DNA of 64,000 nucleotides from Chrysomallon squamiferum (GCA_012295275.1 CM022671.1:9384858-9448857), one strand, 5' to 3'. Counted from the stretch's first letter, positions 36,326 through 47,889 are shown. Translations and numbers: made by a program. The notes: a model not told the origin generated them from the letters alone.

Positions 36326-37656
36326 TGAAGACAGAAAAGCTTCAAGTGAGAGAGACAACCAGATATAAATATTCATAAATAAGCAGAATGTGATGTTTAT
36401 TATTATAGATAGATATATAGAAAGGTAGATAGATAGCTGTGAACTGTTATCACTACACTACTACATACTATATAATCACTCACCATGACCTTTCAACATG
36501 GCTGCAATGTCAAGGACATCACCTAGTGACAGTGTCAGAAGTTGACCGTTTCCTTTATCTGTGAGAATCGCTGGACAATGCATCATATTACCCAGCATTC
36601 CTAGAGGAAGAAAAACAAATAAATAAATGATATGACAAATTTTAATAAATGTGAATCATATAAATGTTAAAAATAAAAAATAACTATAACTGTTTACCAG
36701 GATGTTCTCCAAGTTCTGTCAGCTTAATCAGGAAGCTGTCTGCAACTGAAGGGAGGCAACTAAAAGATAATTCAGTTTTCTCCCCTGACTTCTAGACAGT
36801 GAGACCTTAAAATTAATTAAATTTATATAAATAATTTAAAAAGAAACAACTTAACAACAGCATTAACAATAATACACCCTTTTATTTACTATTCTGTTTT
36901 CTTATTTTTACCACTGGATTAACTTAGGTTAGAGTTAGGATTAGGATTAGGGTTAGGTCTAGTGTTAGGTTAGGACAAGGGTAAGGGTTAGGTTTAGCCT
37001 GTTTATTTATTTATGTATTACTTTTATTGTTCTTTGTTTTAAAATGAATTTATTTATTATCAATAGCAGCAGCCAACTTTGTGAAAAGTTCATCCATTTC
37101 ATTTTATTTTAAGTTTTTCTTCAGGTTGTTAAGATACAATGTTGTCAAAGGTGATGACTTTCCAACATCTGATAACAGTGACAACAGACCCTCCTTCCCA
37201 GATAGGAAAAAAATATTAATATTATCGTTACTGATACATATATACACACACACACTATTTTCTGAGTACCAAAATTGCTGTTACAAACACTATTATTTGA
37301 GTAGTAGGAATTATCACTGTTGCCGATACACTCACACACACATTATCTGAGTTATATCAATTATCACTATTGCTGATACAAACACACACACACACTATTA
37401 TCTGAGTTATATCAATTATCACTATTGCTGATACACACACACACACACACACTATTATCTGAGTTATAGCAATTATCAATATTGCTGATACACTCATACA
37501 AACACACTATTATCTCAGCTATAGCAATTATTACTGTTGCTGATACACACTATTATCTGAGTAGTAGCAATTATCACTGTTGCAGTTAAACTCATACACA
37601 CACACATACACCCTATTATCTGAGTACTAGCAATTATCACTTCTGTCAATACATTC

Positions 37657-37688
<32 letters not shown>

Positions 37689-39715
37689 TATCTGAGTAGT
37701 AGCAATTATCACTGTTACTAATACACACACATTCAGTCTTATCTGAGTAGCAATTATCAATGTTGCTGTTAAACACACACACAAACACACACACACTGTT
37801 ATCTCAGTATTAGCAATTAGAAATAATCTATATTCCTGAAACTCTCACACACACTCACACACATATTATTATCTGAGTAGTAGCAATTATAACTTCTGCC
37901 GATACAATCAACACACACACAAACACTATTATCCGAGTAGTAGGAATTATCACTGTTGCTGATACACTCACACACACACTATTATCTGAGTTATAGTAAT
38001 TATCAATATTGCTGATACACTCATATACACACACTATTATCTGAGTAGTAGCAATTATCTCTGTTGCTGATACACACACACTATTATATGATACATGTAC
38101 ACACACACTATTATCTCAGCTATAGCAATTATCACTATTGCTGATACACTCAAATACACACTATTATTATTGCTCATACATTCACACACACAAACACACC
38201 CACTATTATCTCAGTAGTAGGAATTATCACTGTTGCTGATACACACACACTATTATCAGAGTAGTAGAAATTATCTTTATTGTGGAAACACTCACATGCA
38301 CGAACACACATATTATTATCTGAGAAGTAGCAATTATCTGTTAGTGATACATACACACACACACAAACTATTATCTGAGTAGCAAGTATCACTGTTGCTG
38401 TTAAACTCACACACTCAAACACACACACACTATGATCTGAGAAGTAGCAACTAGGACTGTTGCTGATACACACACACACACACTATCATGTTATTAGTAG
38501 CAATTGTCTCTATTGCTGATAGTCACACATACACACACACACACACACACACGCTATTATCTTGGTACTAGCAATTATCACTGTTGCTGATACACTCAAA
38601 CTCACACACAAACACACTATTATCTGAGCAGTAGCAATAATCTCTGTTGCTGATACACACACACACACTATTATCGGAGTAGTAGCAATTATCACTATTG
38701 CTGATACAACTAACTCACACACACACACACAATTATCAGAGTAGTAGCAATTATCACTATTGCTAATACAACACACACACACACACACTATTATCAGAGT
38801 AATAGCAATTATCTTTATTGCTTACACACTCATACATAATCACAAACATACACATACAAACACACATTATTATCTGAGTCATTGCAATTATCTCTATTCC
38901 TGATACACTCTCACACATACTCATAAACACACACAAACAAACACAGAGACTATTATCAGAGCAATTATCACTATTGCTGATGCACACACACTCACTCACT
39001 CTCAGGAATATAAATATGTGTAAGGCTAAAATTACAAAATTAATTATAAAAGTCTGAAAGAGACTCAGAGACAGAGAACATGAGAATATGAGGAAAAAAA
39101 AAAAAAAAATTGACACAAGCAGTTTATATATATTTAAATACTTAATAACAAATACATAATAATTAATACAATATCTAACCCCCCAAAAATATTTATATGC
39201 ATTAAAAACATCTACATAAAATTATTTCATTATATAAAGTTTACTTTAATATTCTTAGCATATGGTTTAACTAAACTGTCTATGTCAGATACAGAAAGAT
39301 AAGGATTATATATAGAATAATGATTCAAATATTACAAAAATTTATAAAATTTAAAAAACAATTACCTGAAGTAAGTTTAACTAAATCGTCAATGACAGAT
39401 ACAGAAAGATCAGGAGAATTTACAATGTCCACATCTTTCAAAGAAAGGAGTTTTCCATGGAAACATTCTACCAGAAACTCAAACATCTGGTTGGTTAAAC
39501 AACTGGAATTCAGACTTGTGACTGATTATGGATCTCAAATATCTGAAATAAATGAAAAACAACTATTAAGAAACTTTGCCACTGTATTTTAACTATCAGG
39601 AGAAAAAGAAAACAGAAATAGAAAAAATATAATAATCTGAAATTTGTTTAATCTAGATAGTTACATAATGAAATACACAAGTTTGTGTATATAACATATA
39701 ATACGTGTGTGTAAG

Positions 39716-39775
<60 letters not shown>

Positions 39776-39951
39776 ATGAGATATTATAATATATATATTT
39801 TACAAATCTAAATTAACCATCAACAGTAAGTGTTTGGTTGTTAACTTTTGCATCATTCAGATGAAAAGCTGTCATCTTTCGATGACTGAAAACAGCAGAC
39901 AAAAACTGAGCTACAAGATTAAGTGATCCCAGCTGAAAATAAAAACAAATG

Positions 39952-39989
<38 letters not shown>

Positions 39990-41046
39990 TCACAATGTGT
40001 AGAATCTACATTAGCAGAAACTAATTTAATGTCAGTGATTAAAATAAGCATAGGGTGTACAAAAATGAGCTAATTAATTCTGATTGGCTGATCTCTCTCT
40101 GAAGATTGGTTGGTTAATGATTCTGTGGTTTCATTGGTTAATCTCTATCTGTAGTCTGATTGGTTAATCAGGCTGAATTCTAATTGACTAGTTACTGACA
40201 CACCCACCTCATTGCTGCTGATATTGAGTTCAGTGAGAAAAGAATTTTCTGTGACTGCAGTACACAAATCTTTAGACCAACATCACTCATATTACACTGA
40301 CTGACACATACTGACAATAACACACACCTTGTCAGTAAGAATAAATAATGAAATTAATCTAATATTATACATACATAGAAAAAGATAGATGCTGACCAAC
40401 TATACAGGCATATACCCATGTAAGGACACACACATCCGCACACACACAATTTCACATTTTCATTAACTCACACACACACAGAGAGATAGATGTATTCTGT
40501 TAATACAAATGCTGTTTATGTTGTTGTTATTAGAACTAATGTAATTGTTTATCATCAAGTACTACAACCACATTTCACCAATATTTACTATTGCATGTTT
40601 CATGTGAACAGTAAATTGTTTATGTTGTGAAACTTCCTCTCACCTTTAAAGCAGCAGCCAGTCCTTTAGTGAGAGCAGTTTGATCAGATAATCTATTACT
40701 AGACAGATCTAGTTCTGTGAGTCCAGTGTTTTCCACTAGAGTCGGTGATATAAGTTTCATATCAGTGGAGCCTACACACAGCTCTGAAAATAAATAAATA
40801 AATAAATAAATAGATAAATAAATGTAATATCACAGTAGATATCAGTAGCTCTGAAATTATAGAGAAATACACATTTATATTAATAAAACCAATATAAATA
40901 AATAAATAAATAAATAAGAAAGTTTATATATTTAAAAAATATATAAAGAAAAAGTGAGAATTTTGGGTATGTGCTAATGTTTCATAGAGGAGAAAGAGAA
41001 AGTGAAAGACAGTAAGAGAGAGAGCAATAAAGAGAAAGAGTAGCAG

Positions 41047-41097
<51 letters not shown>

Positions 41098-41281
41098 GAA
41101 ATAGTGGCAGATAAAAGTTAATAAAATGACATAATTAAAAAAAAGAAGAATAAGAAGAAAATTGAGAGTTTTCAGTGTTGTGTTTTCTTTAAGAGCTGGA
41201 CTGACACAGTGAGAGAAATAATCATTTCCTAGAGAATTACTCGACACATCCAAATATTCCTGTTTACCAACAACATTTTGA
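35272..41281 (-). CDS. Leucine-rich-repeat gene, 3' half (multi-exon)
   Basis: Exons read from high to low coordinate. The order is: LRR exons at 41281, 40783-40644, 40296-40208; then 39932-39818, 39521-39366, 36784-36698, 36600-36484, 36044-35923 and the last, 35409-35272, ending TAA. From 40783 downward every junction I assigned has GT/AG, and the codon phases agree once one missing base in the 40.2-kb exon is allowed for. The LRRs are of the ribonuclease-inhibitor/NLR kind (LTELDLSSNRLSDQ). The roughly 200 residues after them match no family I know. A NACHT or other N-terminal domain would lie upstream of 41.3 kb, beyond the assembly gap, and is not seen. Without it I cannot choose between an NLR-type receptor and another LRR protein. 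The 1-nt frameshift could be an inactivating mutation or a sequence error. Confidence 0.65.
35923..36044 (-). CDS. Exon h of the LRR gene
   Basis: Acceptor CAGCTAG, donor AAG|GTGAAG. Peptide DHRARAVYAFNLSGNASIQK, LESLFNMEADCTVEEVVIMK. The upstream CAG in the same pyrimidine context would give a stop, so the CTAG acceptor is preferred. Confidence 0.68.
36262..36319. repeat. (GA)n microsatellite in an LRR-gene intron
   Basis: Pure GA run between exons h and g. Confidence 0.96.
36484..36600 (-). CDS. Exon g of the LRR gene
   Basis: Acceptor TTCCTCTAG, donor CATG|GTGAGT. Peptide MLGNMMHCPAILTDKGNGQL, LTLSLGDVLDIAAMLKGH. No family is recognised. Confidence 0.68.
36698..36784 (-). CDS. Exon f of the LRR gene
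   Basis: Using acceptor GAAGTCAG the phase fits exon e. Peptide EKTELSFSCLPSVADSFLIK, then LTELGEHP. Donor CCTG|GTAAAC. Confidence 0.65.
36925..36995. repeat. Interstitial telomere-like repeat
   Basis: Degenerate TTAGGG/TTAGGA/TTAGGT units (GGATTAGGGTTAGGTC and similar), about ten in all, within the intron between exons f and e. Confidence 0.8.
37225..38985. repeat. Large CA-linked minisatellite, roughly thirty units
   Basis: Same core as at 23.9 kb (TTATCTGAGTAGTAGCAATT, then ATCACTGTTGCTGATACA) joined by CA runs of varying length. It occupies most of the intron between exons f and e. Minus-strand open frames over it (rich in Cys and Val) are by-products. Confidence 0.95.
38986..39075. repeat. 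Right-hand flank shared with 24.25-24.33 kb
   Basis: TCACTCTCAGGAATATAAAT, then GTGTAAGGCTAAAATTACAA and AATTAATTATAAAAG, nearly identical to the sequence after the smaller satellite. Confidence 0.85.
39250..39305 (-). pseudogene. Partial duplicate of exon e
   Basis: Sequence 39258-39305 matches 39372-39419 closely (TTTAACTAAA-CGTC-ATG and CAGATACAGAAAGAT). It encodes LSVSDIDSLVK, against LSVSVIDDLVK in the full exon. It is a truncated tandem duplicate lying in the next intron. Confidence 0.7.
39366..39521 (-). CDS. Exon e of the LRR gene
   Basis: Acceptor AATCAG at 39522, donor TCAG|GTAATT. Peptide TSLNSSCLTNQMFEFLVECF, HGKLLSLKDVDIVNSPDLSV, SVIDDLVKLTS. The 3' end of this exon has a partial copy at 39250-39305. 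Confidence 0.65.
39728..39771. repeat. (GA)n microsatellite
   Basis: GA run in the intron between exons e and d. An (AAT)n run lies at 39952-39990. Confidence 0.95.
39818..39932 (-). CDS. Exon d of the LRR gene
   Basis: After TTTTCAG: LGSLNLVAQFLSAVFSHRKM, then TAFHLNDAKVNNQTLTVD. Donor GATG|GTTAAT. If not spliced there, the frame meets TAA three bases later, so the exon could also be terminal. Confidence 0.6.
40208..40296 (-). CDS. LRR exon c, with 1-nt frameshift
   Basis: Acceptor GTCAGTCAG, donor GAG|GTGGGT. The first part reads CNMSDVGLK and the second, in another frame, DLCTAVTENSFLTELNISSN. The change of frame occurs at about 40272 (CTAAAGAT). One base is missing relative to an open exon of 90 nt. 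Confidence 0.7.
40644..40783 (-). CDS. LRR exon b
   Basis: Acceptor TTTTCAG, donor AAAG|GTGAGA, 140 nt. Peptide LCVGSTDMKLISPTLVENTG, then LTELDLSSNRLSDQTALTKG and LAAALK, which is a canonical LRR with LxxLDLSSNxL. Confidence 0.8.
41051..41094. repeat. (GA)n microsatellite
   Basis: GA run close to the damaged 3' end of LRR exon a. AAAT runs lie at 40784-40815 and 40895-40915. Confidence 0.95.
41162..41281 (-). CDS. LRR exon a (most upstream seen)
   Basis: Frame NVVGKQEYLDVSSNSLGNDY, then FSHCVSPALKENTTLKTLNF: one complete RI-type repeat. An acceptor TGTAG precedes it. No proper donor follows TLN; the sequence runs into an AAG-rich (TTC on this strand) tract, so the 3' end of this exon is either damaged or misassembled. 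Confidence 0.55.
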
Positions 41282-41557
41282 CTACAGTGCCAGAAACAAA
41301 AGTTGTGTGTATTAGTAGCAAAAACTATTAACACAAATTGTTAACACTTATTTATTTGTTATTATTAAAATTTAGTTAATAGAAGACATCATAATGTTTT
41401 AACAGTAGTAACAGAATCAAAAGCAGTTGTAGTAGTTGTAGTAATACCAGTAGTAGAATTAGTGGTAACAGTGGTAACATCAGTTGTAGTAGTTTTATTA
41501 TTAGTAACAGTAGCAGTTTGCAGCAGTGACAGCAAGAAGCAGTTGTTGTAGCATAGT

Positions 41558-41757
41558 NNNNNNNNNNNNNNNNNNNNNNNNNNNNNNNNNNNNNNNNNNN
41601 NNNNNNNNNNNNNNNNNNNNNNNNNNNNNNNNNNNNNNNNNNNNNNNNNNNNNNNNNNNNNNNNNNNNNNNNNNNNNNNNNNNNNNNNNNNNNNNNNNNN
41701 NNNNNNNNNNNNNNNNNNNNNNNNNNNNNNNNNNNNNNNNNNNNNNNNNNNNNNNNN
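41558..41757. other. Assembly gap, 200 N
   Basis: Exactly 200 N, so the true size is unknown. Upstream exons of the LRR gene may be missing here, and the two sides need not be adjacent in the genome. Confidence 0.99.
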
Positions 41758-42886
41758 AAACTAAATATGATATTTATGTCATTAATTCTCGAATATAAAT
41801 TGCTGAGATTCCATTAAGGTAGCAGTTAGTTATACTCTTCTGTTCTTTACAAAATATTTTTAAAGTTTTGTAGAAGACGTATGGATAGGCATGTTTTTTG
41901 TGTTTTTTTATGATATAACTTACAGATTATAATATTAATACAGCAGACATCTCCTAGTAGAATAAAATGTAACTGTAAGTGAAATGATCAGTATTGTTTA
42001 TGATGCAAAATAGAGGAAAAACATAGTAAAACATCACATTATTGTCATTCAGTATCAATTTATGATATAAACGTCGCTGGTTTTATGTATAAAACGTAAA
42101 TTACGTCGCGTAATTGTTTTGCAAAATCAAATTCTGTGATTCAAGTAAAGTGTAACTTCTCACGTGTTCAGTATTAATTTTTAATTTTTTTTTTTTTTTT
42201 TTTTTTGTAGAGATGAAACTGTATCTCAGTTTAAGAGAAAAATATTGTCACAATAGAGTGGCTTCCCCTGTATATCTAGTCATTAAGTTATTTATTTCTG
42301 AATTTACAAGTCCAACGCTGAATGCCACTATATAATTAACAGGTCAGGTCCATATAAATGTGATTTTTGATTAACAGCAGAACAGATTTCACTAAAAAGC
42401 TCTGAATGATGCTGAAAACTGAGCTTTTACTTTATAAGAATCCATTCATTTTTGTTGATAATACGTTGATAATAAATGATGTCAACATGAACGCAGTTTT
42501 CAAGATTATTCTTGAAAAGCCGATGATATTCCTTTAGCTGGATCCTAGATTATATTGACAGTTTATATATATATATATATATATTTGTTATGATGCAAAT
42601 CAAAGGTGAACGTAATAAAATATCGATGTAAGCAGTGTTTTTTTTACTAAGATGGAACGTAATTTCCGCTCAGTCTGTTTAGTCATAGAAGCTGCACAGC
42701 TGGTAATAAATCAAAACGTAAATTCTGTCGAGCAGTCTCAAATTATCTTCAGAAAACTACGCTCATCCAAATTAAATATGGTATTATACACAGAAATTAA
42801 AGATTAACTGGTATAATATTGGTTACCATATTTAAAAATATGGTTTATTTGAAAGGCCCTCTGTATTTCTCAACAACAAAAATATA

Positions 42887-42925
<39 letters not shown>

Positions 42926-43894
42926 ATACATGTATACTTTTATAAAATTTGTTTTAGAGAGCCATGAAAAGATATTATCAGTAGTAAACAATTAAAAAAA
43001 AAAAAACATTAAGCTTATCGAGCAGCGCAGTTTATAAAGCAAAATGTAGAATCAGGAAAAATAATATGATATTTCATATTTATTTCGAATTCTTCACCTT
43101 TTCCTGTATTTTTTATTTAACAGTGTCTTCGCCTCGGAAACTTGTTTTACGTGGTAGACTGTAAAATTGATGACATAATCGAGATGCACAAAGATATAGA
43201 TAGAACAATAATAATAATAATAGTTTGGACTGTTCAAAGAAAGAAGCAGGCGGTGACAGAAACATTATTAAAGCTGTGGAATTCATGGACTGACAGAGAA
43301 ACACACGAACAGATGTGGGTATACGTATTGGCTGTTAGAAAAAGAAAATGGGTATATATATATATATATATGTACACACAAGTTGTGTATGAGTGTATAT
43401 GTGTATATGTGTACTGAAGGAAATTATAATTTTTGTGTTATCTGAGGCATGGGTATGTACGAGAAATCGACATAGATACAGAGAGATAGACAGATGTGAA
43501 TGAGTTGGTACAGACATGTTATCTGTGAGAAAGAGTTAATGTGTTTGTTGTCAAATAACTGCTGCATGTGAAAGACAGTGACCTTGTTTATGTAAAAGTA
43601 AATACAAGTTCCAAGTGTTTTGATTGTTGTTGTTTTTTCAAAAAACCCAAGAAAAATGAGATAAAAATAGAGATAAAAAACAGAATTATTAATTGGATTA
43701 TTTCAATGATTTATTCTTATATTATTGTCTTGATTTTGAATTATTTTTATTGACATTAAAAAATATTTGTAGATAGCTGAAATTAATCAGATTAAAAAAA
43801 TAATTTTAGCACCAAATATTAAAACCAAGTCTTTTTTAAAATAGATTTGCAGTCATTTTTATTTTAAATAAATGAAAATGAAATTATGTATGTC

Positions 43895-43928
<34 letters not shown>

Positions 43929-45870
43929 TTTAAAGAATTAAAAATTAATTTGCTTGATTATGGCGTCATTATGACAGCCTATGACAGTATCAAATAAAAG
44001 TAAAATCGGTTCATAGTACAAAATCTTAAAGGCATATGTCACTATAATTCATTATTAGAATTCATTGTTAAAAAAGTGGTGTTTAGTTTTGTCTTAAAAT
44101 GCTATTGTAATTATATTTCTTATTTAACAAACTTCAGTTTGATTAGTAACATCATGCAGAGTGATCTTGACTGCTCAAAATTTATATGAAAAATTCATTT
44201 TTTTTATTCAAGGGACAAATCGAAAAAAAATAGTTTTTAGCAAAATAGGAATTTTACAATAATTAATTATGTAATAATAATAACTCAAATAAACAAACAA
44301 ATAATGGAAATTGGCTCTTTATAAACTGTTGGAGTAAATATATGGTACTGTTGAAATATTTTGTTCTAAATAATTTTAAAGAATGAGCTAATTCATCTAA
44401 ATGTAGCAAATCAAATTTGGCTTGACACTGCTAAGGGATATAACTTTAACGTGTTTGTAAATATACAAAAAAGACTGAGTGTGGAGAGAGCGAGAAAGAG
44501 AGAGGTATATATATATTAATAATGATTGTCAGATTATCTTTTGCTAGTTGACAATAAATACACAAAACGTTGATCAATATATACATAATAAAAATAAAAA
44601 CACGCAAAGACTATTCTTTATTTATTTATTTTTGTTTTAAATTATTTGAATGTACCTTAACATTTTTAATGTTAAGAAATTGAAACAATTTCAGAAATAT
44701 TTTCCATTTTCTATATTGTTTTTAGATAAGATGCAATGAGTTTGAATTTACAAATGTCAGGATTTAAATCAGTTGAGAACAAATAATATTTCCTTTTTTT
44801 TTTAAAATATTGTAACATAACCTGGCTATATTTTACTGTTAGGCAAAAACTCCAAACATTACTAAAAATATTCAAAGTACTGAATTTGCATAATCTTATA
44901 ATATATCTTAGAATAAAAAATGAAAATTTGAATCTGTAATTTGAATTTTTGTACAAACAAATCAGCTTTAATTTCCATGCAGCTTGGAAATATATTAAAT
45001 ACCAAATTGTACTTCATTTTTTAAAGAGATTAATGTTCTTTTCTTTTCTTTTCTTTATTTCTTTATTTATTTTATTTTATTTTATTTTTTTCCTAGTTTG
45101 TTAATTGAATTAAAGAGAAAATACAGATTATAAAATAATTAGAAGACATTTCCATTTGCACATTTTTTAACTAATGTTTTGAATATTTCCAAAATGTAAA
45201 CAGCAAATTATAAAATACTCGGAAAAATTTCATTTAAGTACATTTTTTCTCTTATTTTTTTATTATTATTTTTTTTTTTTATCGTTTTTAAATTATTATT
45301 TCCTAGTTTTAAACATTCCTTACAGAAATAATTATATTATTCTTTCTAAAATGGGAAAGGCAAATTATAAGAACTGGCAGAAATGTCTAAACAGAAATAA
45401 CTGAATATTTAACTTTTACTATCTAGACAGGTTTTTAAGTAATTTCAACTTGAAGATCCATAATTATATAATTATAAAAATATTTAGACAATGATTACCC
45501 CCAGCAAACCTTTGATTTCTCCGGATTTAAATAATAAAAAGAAAACAAAATCCTTTTTTTTTTTTTCATACAAATTCAGATTACCCCTAATTACATCATC
45601 TTCAATTATATTTACACTGATTACCCCAGCAAACGCTTGATTTTCCTCTGATTTAAATAATATTTAAAAAAAAGATAGAAGAAATTTTTTTTTGTGTTTT
45701 TTTGTGTATCTCCATTCCTCTTTCAGCACAAAAAATTAGAATAACCAAGAACACATCAATGATAAAAACAGAGCAAGCTGCTGTGAAGTACAATGTGTAC
45801 ACTGGATGTTCTGATCACATTGACAATGCAGTCTCTTGGAGATCACTGAGTGTTTGAAATTCAAATTACT
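41758..45870. other. AT-rich sequence without supported genes
   Basis: It contains (AAAT)n at 42889-42930, (TA)n near 42568 and 43352, (AAT)n at 43898-43926, homopolymer runs, and the inverted copy of the 29.5-kb dispersed repeat. No exon is convincing. Confidence 0.6.
42497..42545. repeat. Dispersed short repeat, copy 2 (inverted)
   Basis: Complementary-strand reading GATCCAGCTAAAGGAATATC then ATCGGCTTTTCAAGAATAAT matches 29505-29555. Confidence 0.8.
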
Positions 45871-45872
45871 TT

Positions 45873-45977
45873 TCAGACAGATTTTCTCTTGAAAGACTGT
45901 GATGTAAAAGCTTTCTGGTGAATCTTTTCTGAAAATGCAGTGCTGGCTAAGGCAGCTTGAATCTGTTGTCTAGGATC
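45873..45977 (-). pseudogene. Candidate terminal exon
   Basis: Acceptor TTTTGTTGTAG, then DPRQQIQAALASTAFSEKIH, QKAFTSQSFKRKSV and TGA (35 codons). It ends in a basic tail and is unrecognised. The acceptor directly abuts the 24-bp minisatellite. Confidence 0.45.
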
Positions 45978-45978
45978 C

Positions 45979-46256
45979 TACAACAAAATATAATAGTCAT
46001 TAATAAACAAAATATAATAGTCATTAATAAACAAAATATAATAGTCATTAATAAACAAAATATAATAGTCATTAATAAACTAAACATAATAGTCATTAAT
46101 AAACAAAATATAATAGTCATTAATAAACAAAATATAATAGTCATTAATAAACTAAACATAATAGTCATTAATAAACAAAATATAATAGTCATTAATAAAC
46201 AAAATACAATAGTCATTAATAAACAAAATATAATAGTCATTAATAAACAAAACATA
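45979..46256. repeat. 24-bp minisatellite, about eleven units
   Basis: Unit AACAAAATATAATAGTCATT plus AATA, with a variant (AACTAAACATAATAG) at regular intervals. Open on both strands because 24 is a multiple of three. It forms the intron side of the acceptor at 45978. Confidence 0.96.
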
Positions 46257-46259
46257 AAA

Positions 46260-47280
46260 TAAAGTGAAAGAAGCTCTAACTGCATTTCACTGTCTTTATT
46301 AAGGGTTTTTATATTCTTAATTTCAATCAGATTAATATTGTAAATATCTTTTACCTGTATTAAATATATCTTTTTTCTGAGATAAGAGAGAGCAAATTAC
46401 AAATTGATACAACTGTTCTGTTCACTGCTCTATTAGGCTGGCATGCAAATTATTACAAAGTTTGTTGGTGCATAAACCATTATTACATTGATTCTGCACT
46501 AGCCAAACTTAACATTGTTTAAAACATCAAGCAAATAGGCATGCTTTATGAAACGTTTATATAAAATTATCAGTATATAAAAATAAAATCATCAAAGAAG
46601 ACAAACAGTGTAAATATTTAAATTTAATTGTTAATTTAATCTGAAAAAATCCTGACAATTTTCTTATAATTTCTCAGAAGAAAAAAGATAAATGCAGTTG
46701 AACACATTTGAAGAATACATTAAGCATGAATACAAAATGAATTAGTACATTTAAATAGCTATATTGTTATTTCTAAAACTGATTAATAAATCCTGATATA
46801 ACTAATAAGTAAAACCATTTTGAGGACAATGTAAAGTTAATGAGGAAATAAAATGAGGGAAAACAAAACAAAATCTGTTACTGATCAATGAAAACATAAT
46901 GTATATTATATCCTTTTACAATCCTTCTCGGGGCTTTTGTTTTTTGTTTTAAAGAAAAACTAAATTGTTGATGTTTTCTAGCTATCCATTATTATTTATA
47001 GTCTAGATAAGATGGAAACACATGAGTGAGAGCTACTAACAATAAAAAAGTAAAGTGCTGCAATCCATACAACAAGAAAAACTGCTGACAGAATTTCCTA
47101 AACAAACAGTTCTTCAGATTTCCTAAATCACTCATCTAGATCCATTACTAAAATACACCATTAACGTAAATGAAATAACAATAAATCATTTCTTAATCAT
47201 ATTTCAGGCTCTGAATAAAACAAAGTTGAACTTAAAAATACTGAAACATAAGTAAATCCTAATGAAAACATTAAAGTATC
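46260..47280. other. AT-rich intronic or intergenic sequence
   Basis: Nothing recognisable between the 24-bp repeat and the KRBA2-like frame. Confidence 0.5.
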
Positions 47281-47287
47281 TCTCAAA

Positions 47288-47635
47288 ATGCTTTTGTGTA
47301 CATATGTGACCTTTGACCTCTTACCTGAAAAAATTGTAGCAGTAGCAGTTAGAAAGAATGCAAGAAGCATTGGTTGCCCTTCTGGTATTCTGAAACAGAA
47401 ATATAGTCGACACCAGTTTGATTTATGTCCTGAAAGACTCCTGAGTGAATCTGACATTAACAGTGTGTCACTTCATCAAGTCAACAAAAAGCAGTCTCAA
47501 CACGGTGGTCAGAGTTTCGTCAAGTGCAGTTGTAATGGACGTAAGAGATGTCGGAGTAAGAGATGTGCTTGTTTCAAAAATAATGTTTTGTGTAATAACA
47601 GAACTCGCAACAGTGTAAATTGTTTAAATAAATGA
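47288..47635 (+). pseudogene. KRBA2/integrase-type protein, Cys-rich C-terminus
   Basis: The + strand frame ends with the hallmark tail of KRBA2-like proteins, which derive from integrase-bearing retroelements and are common in invertebrates. An SH3-like part has IGCPSGILKQKYSRHQFDLC (family: YKIGTKAGIL--LYSRNQFELC), then VSLHQVNKKQSQHGGQSFVK, CSCNGRKRCRSKRCACFKNN, VLCNNRTRNSVNCLNK and a stop. The catalytic integrase domain should precede it but is not found upstream, so this is a 3' fragment. The Cys pattern itself is intact. It lies opposite in strand to the MCC-like gene, inside its last intron. Confidence 0.7.
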
Positions 47636-47754
47636 AGTATGTATTATGTGTCACCAATGCATTATACTGGTCAATTTGTTGTTACATGTATTTGATTATT
47701 CAATACAGATGAAACATAGTTTAGTTATCAGAAAACACCAAGAAATACCCTTTA

Positions 47755-47780
47755 GTCATTTGCCCTAATGACTAGTGTTC
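47755..47780. repeat. Small hairpin TAGTCATT/AATGACTA
   Basis: 8-bp perfect arms around TGCCCT. It stands between the KRBA2-like tail and the piggyBac remnant and may mark an element edge. Confidence 0.6.
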
Positions 47781-47889
47781 AGAGGCATTTGACCAAATGA
47801 CTGGTTTGACAAACTGACTGTCACATATATATCTCATCGTATTCTCGGCCATACTTCTGGCAGGAAGCTTTGATAATTTTTTGATAAAC

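Noticed and set aside
37145-39116. Minus-strand frames rich in Cys and Val over 37.1-39.1 kb
   Set aside because: CA repeats read as VC, and the satellite core supplies the rest. There is no independent sign of coding.
41526-41798. Open frame across the N gap
   Set aside because: It exists only because the unknown bases contain no stop codon.
43120-43350. Possible exon after TTTAACAG (frame with LRLGNLFYVVDCKIDDIIEM)
   Set aside because: It runs into an AAT/ATA repeat and a TATA microsatellite without a donor, and the peptide resembles nothing I know.
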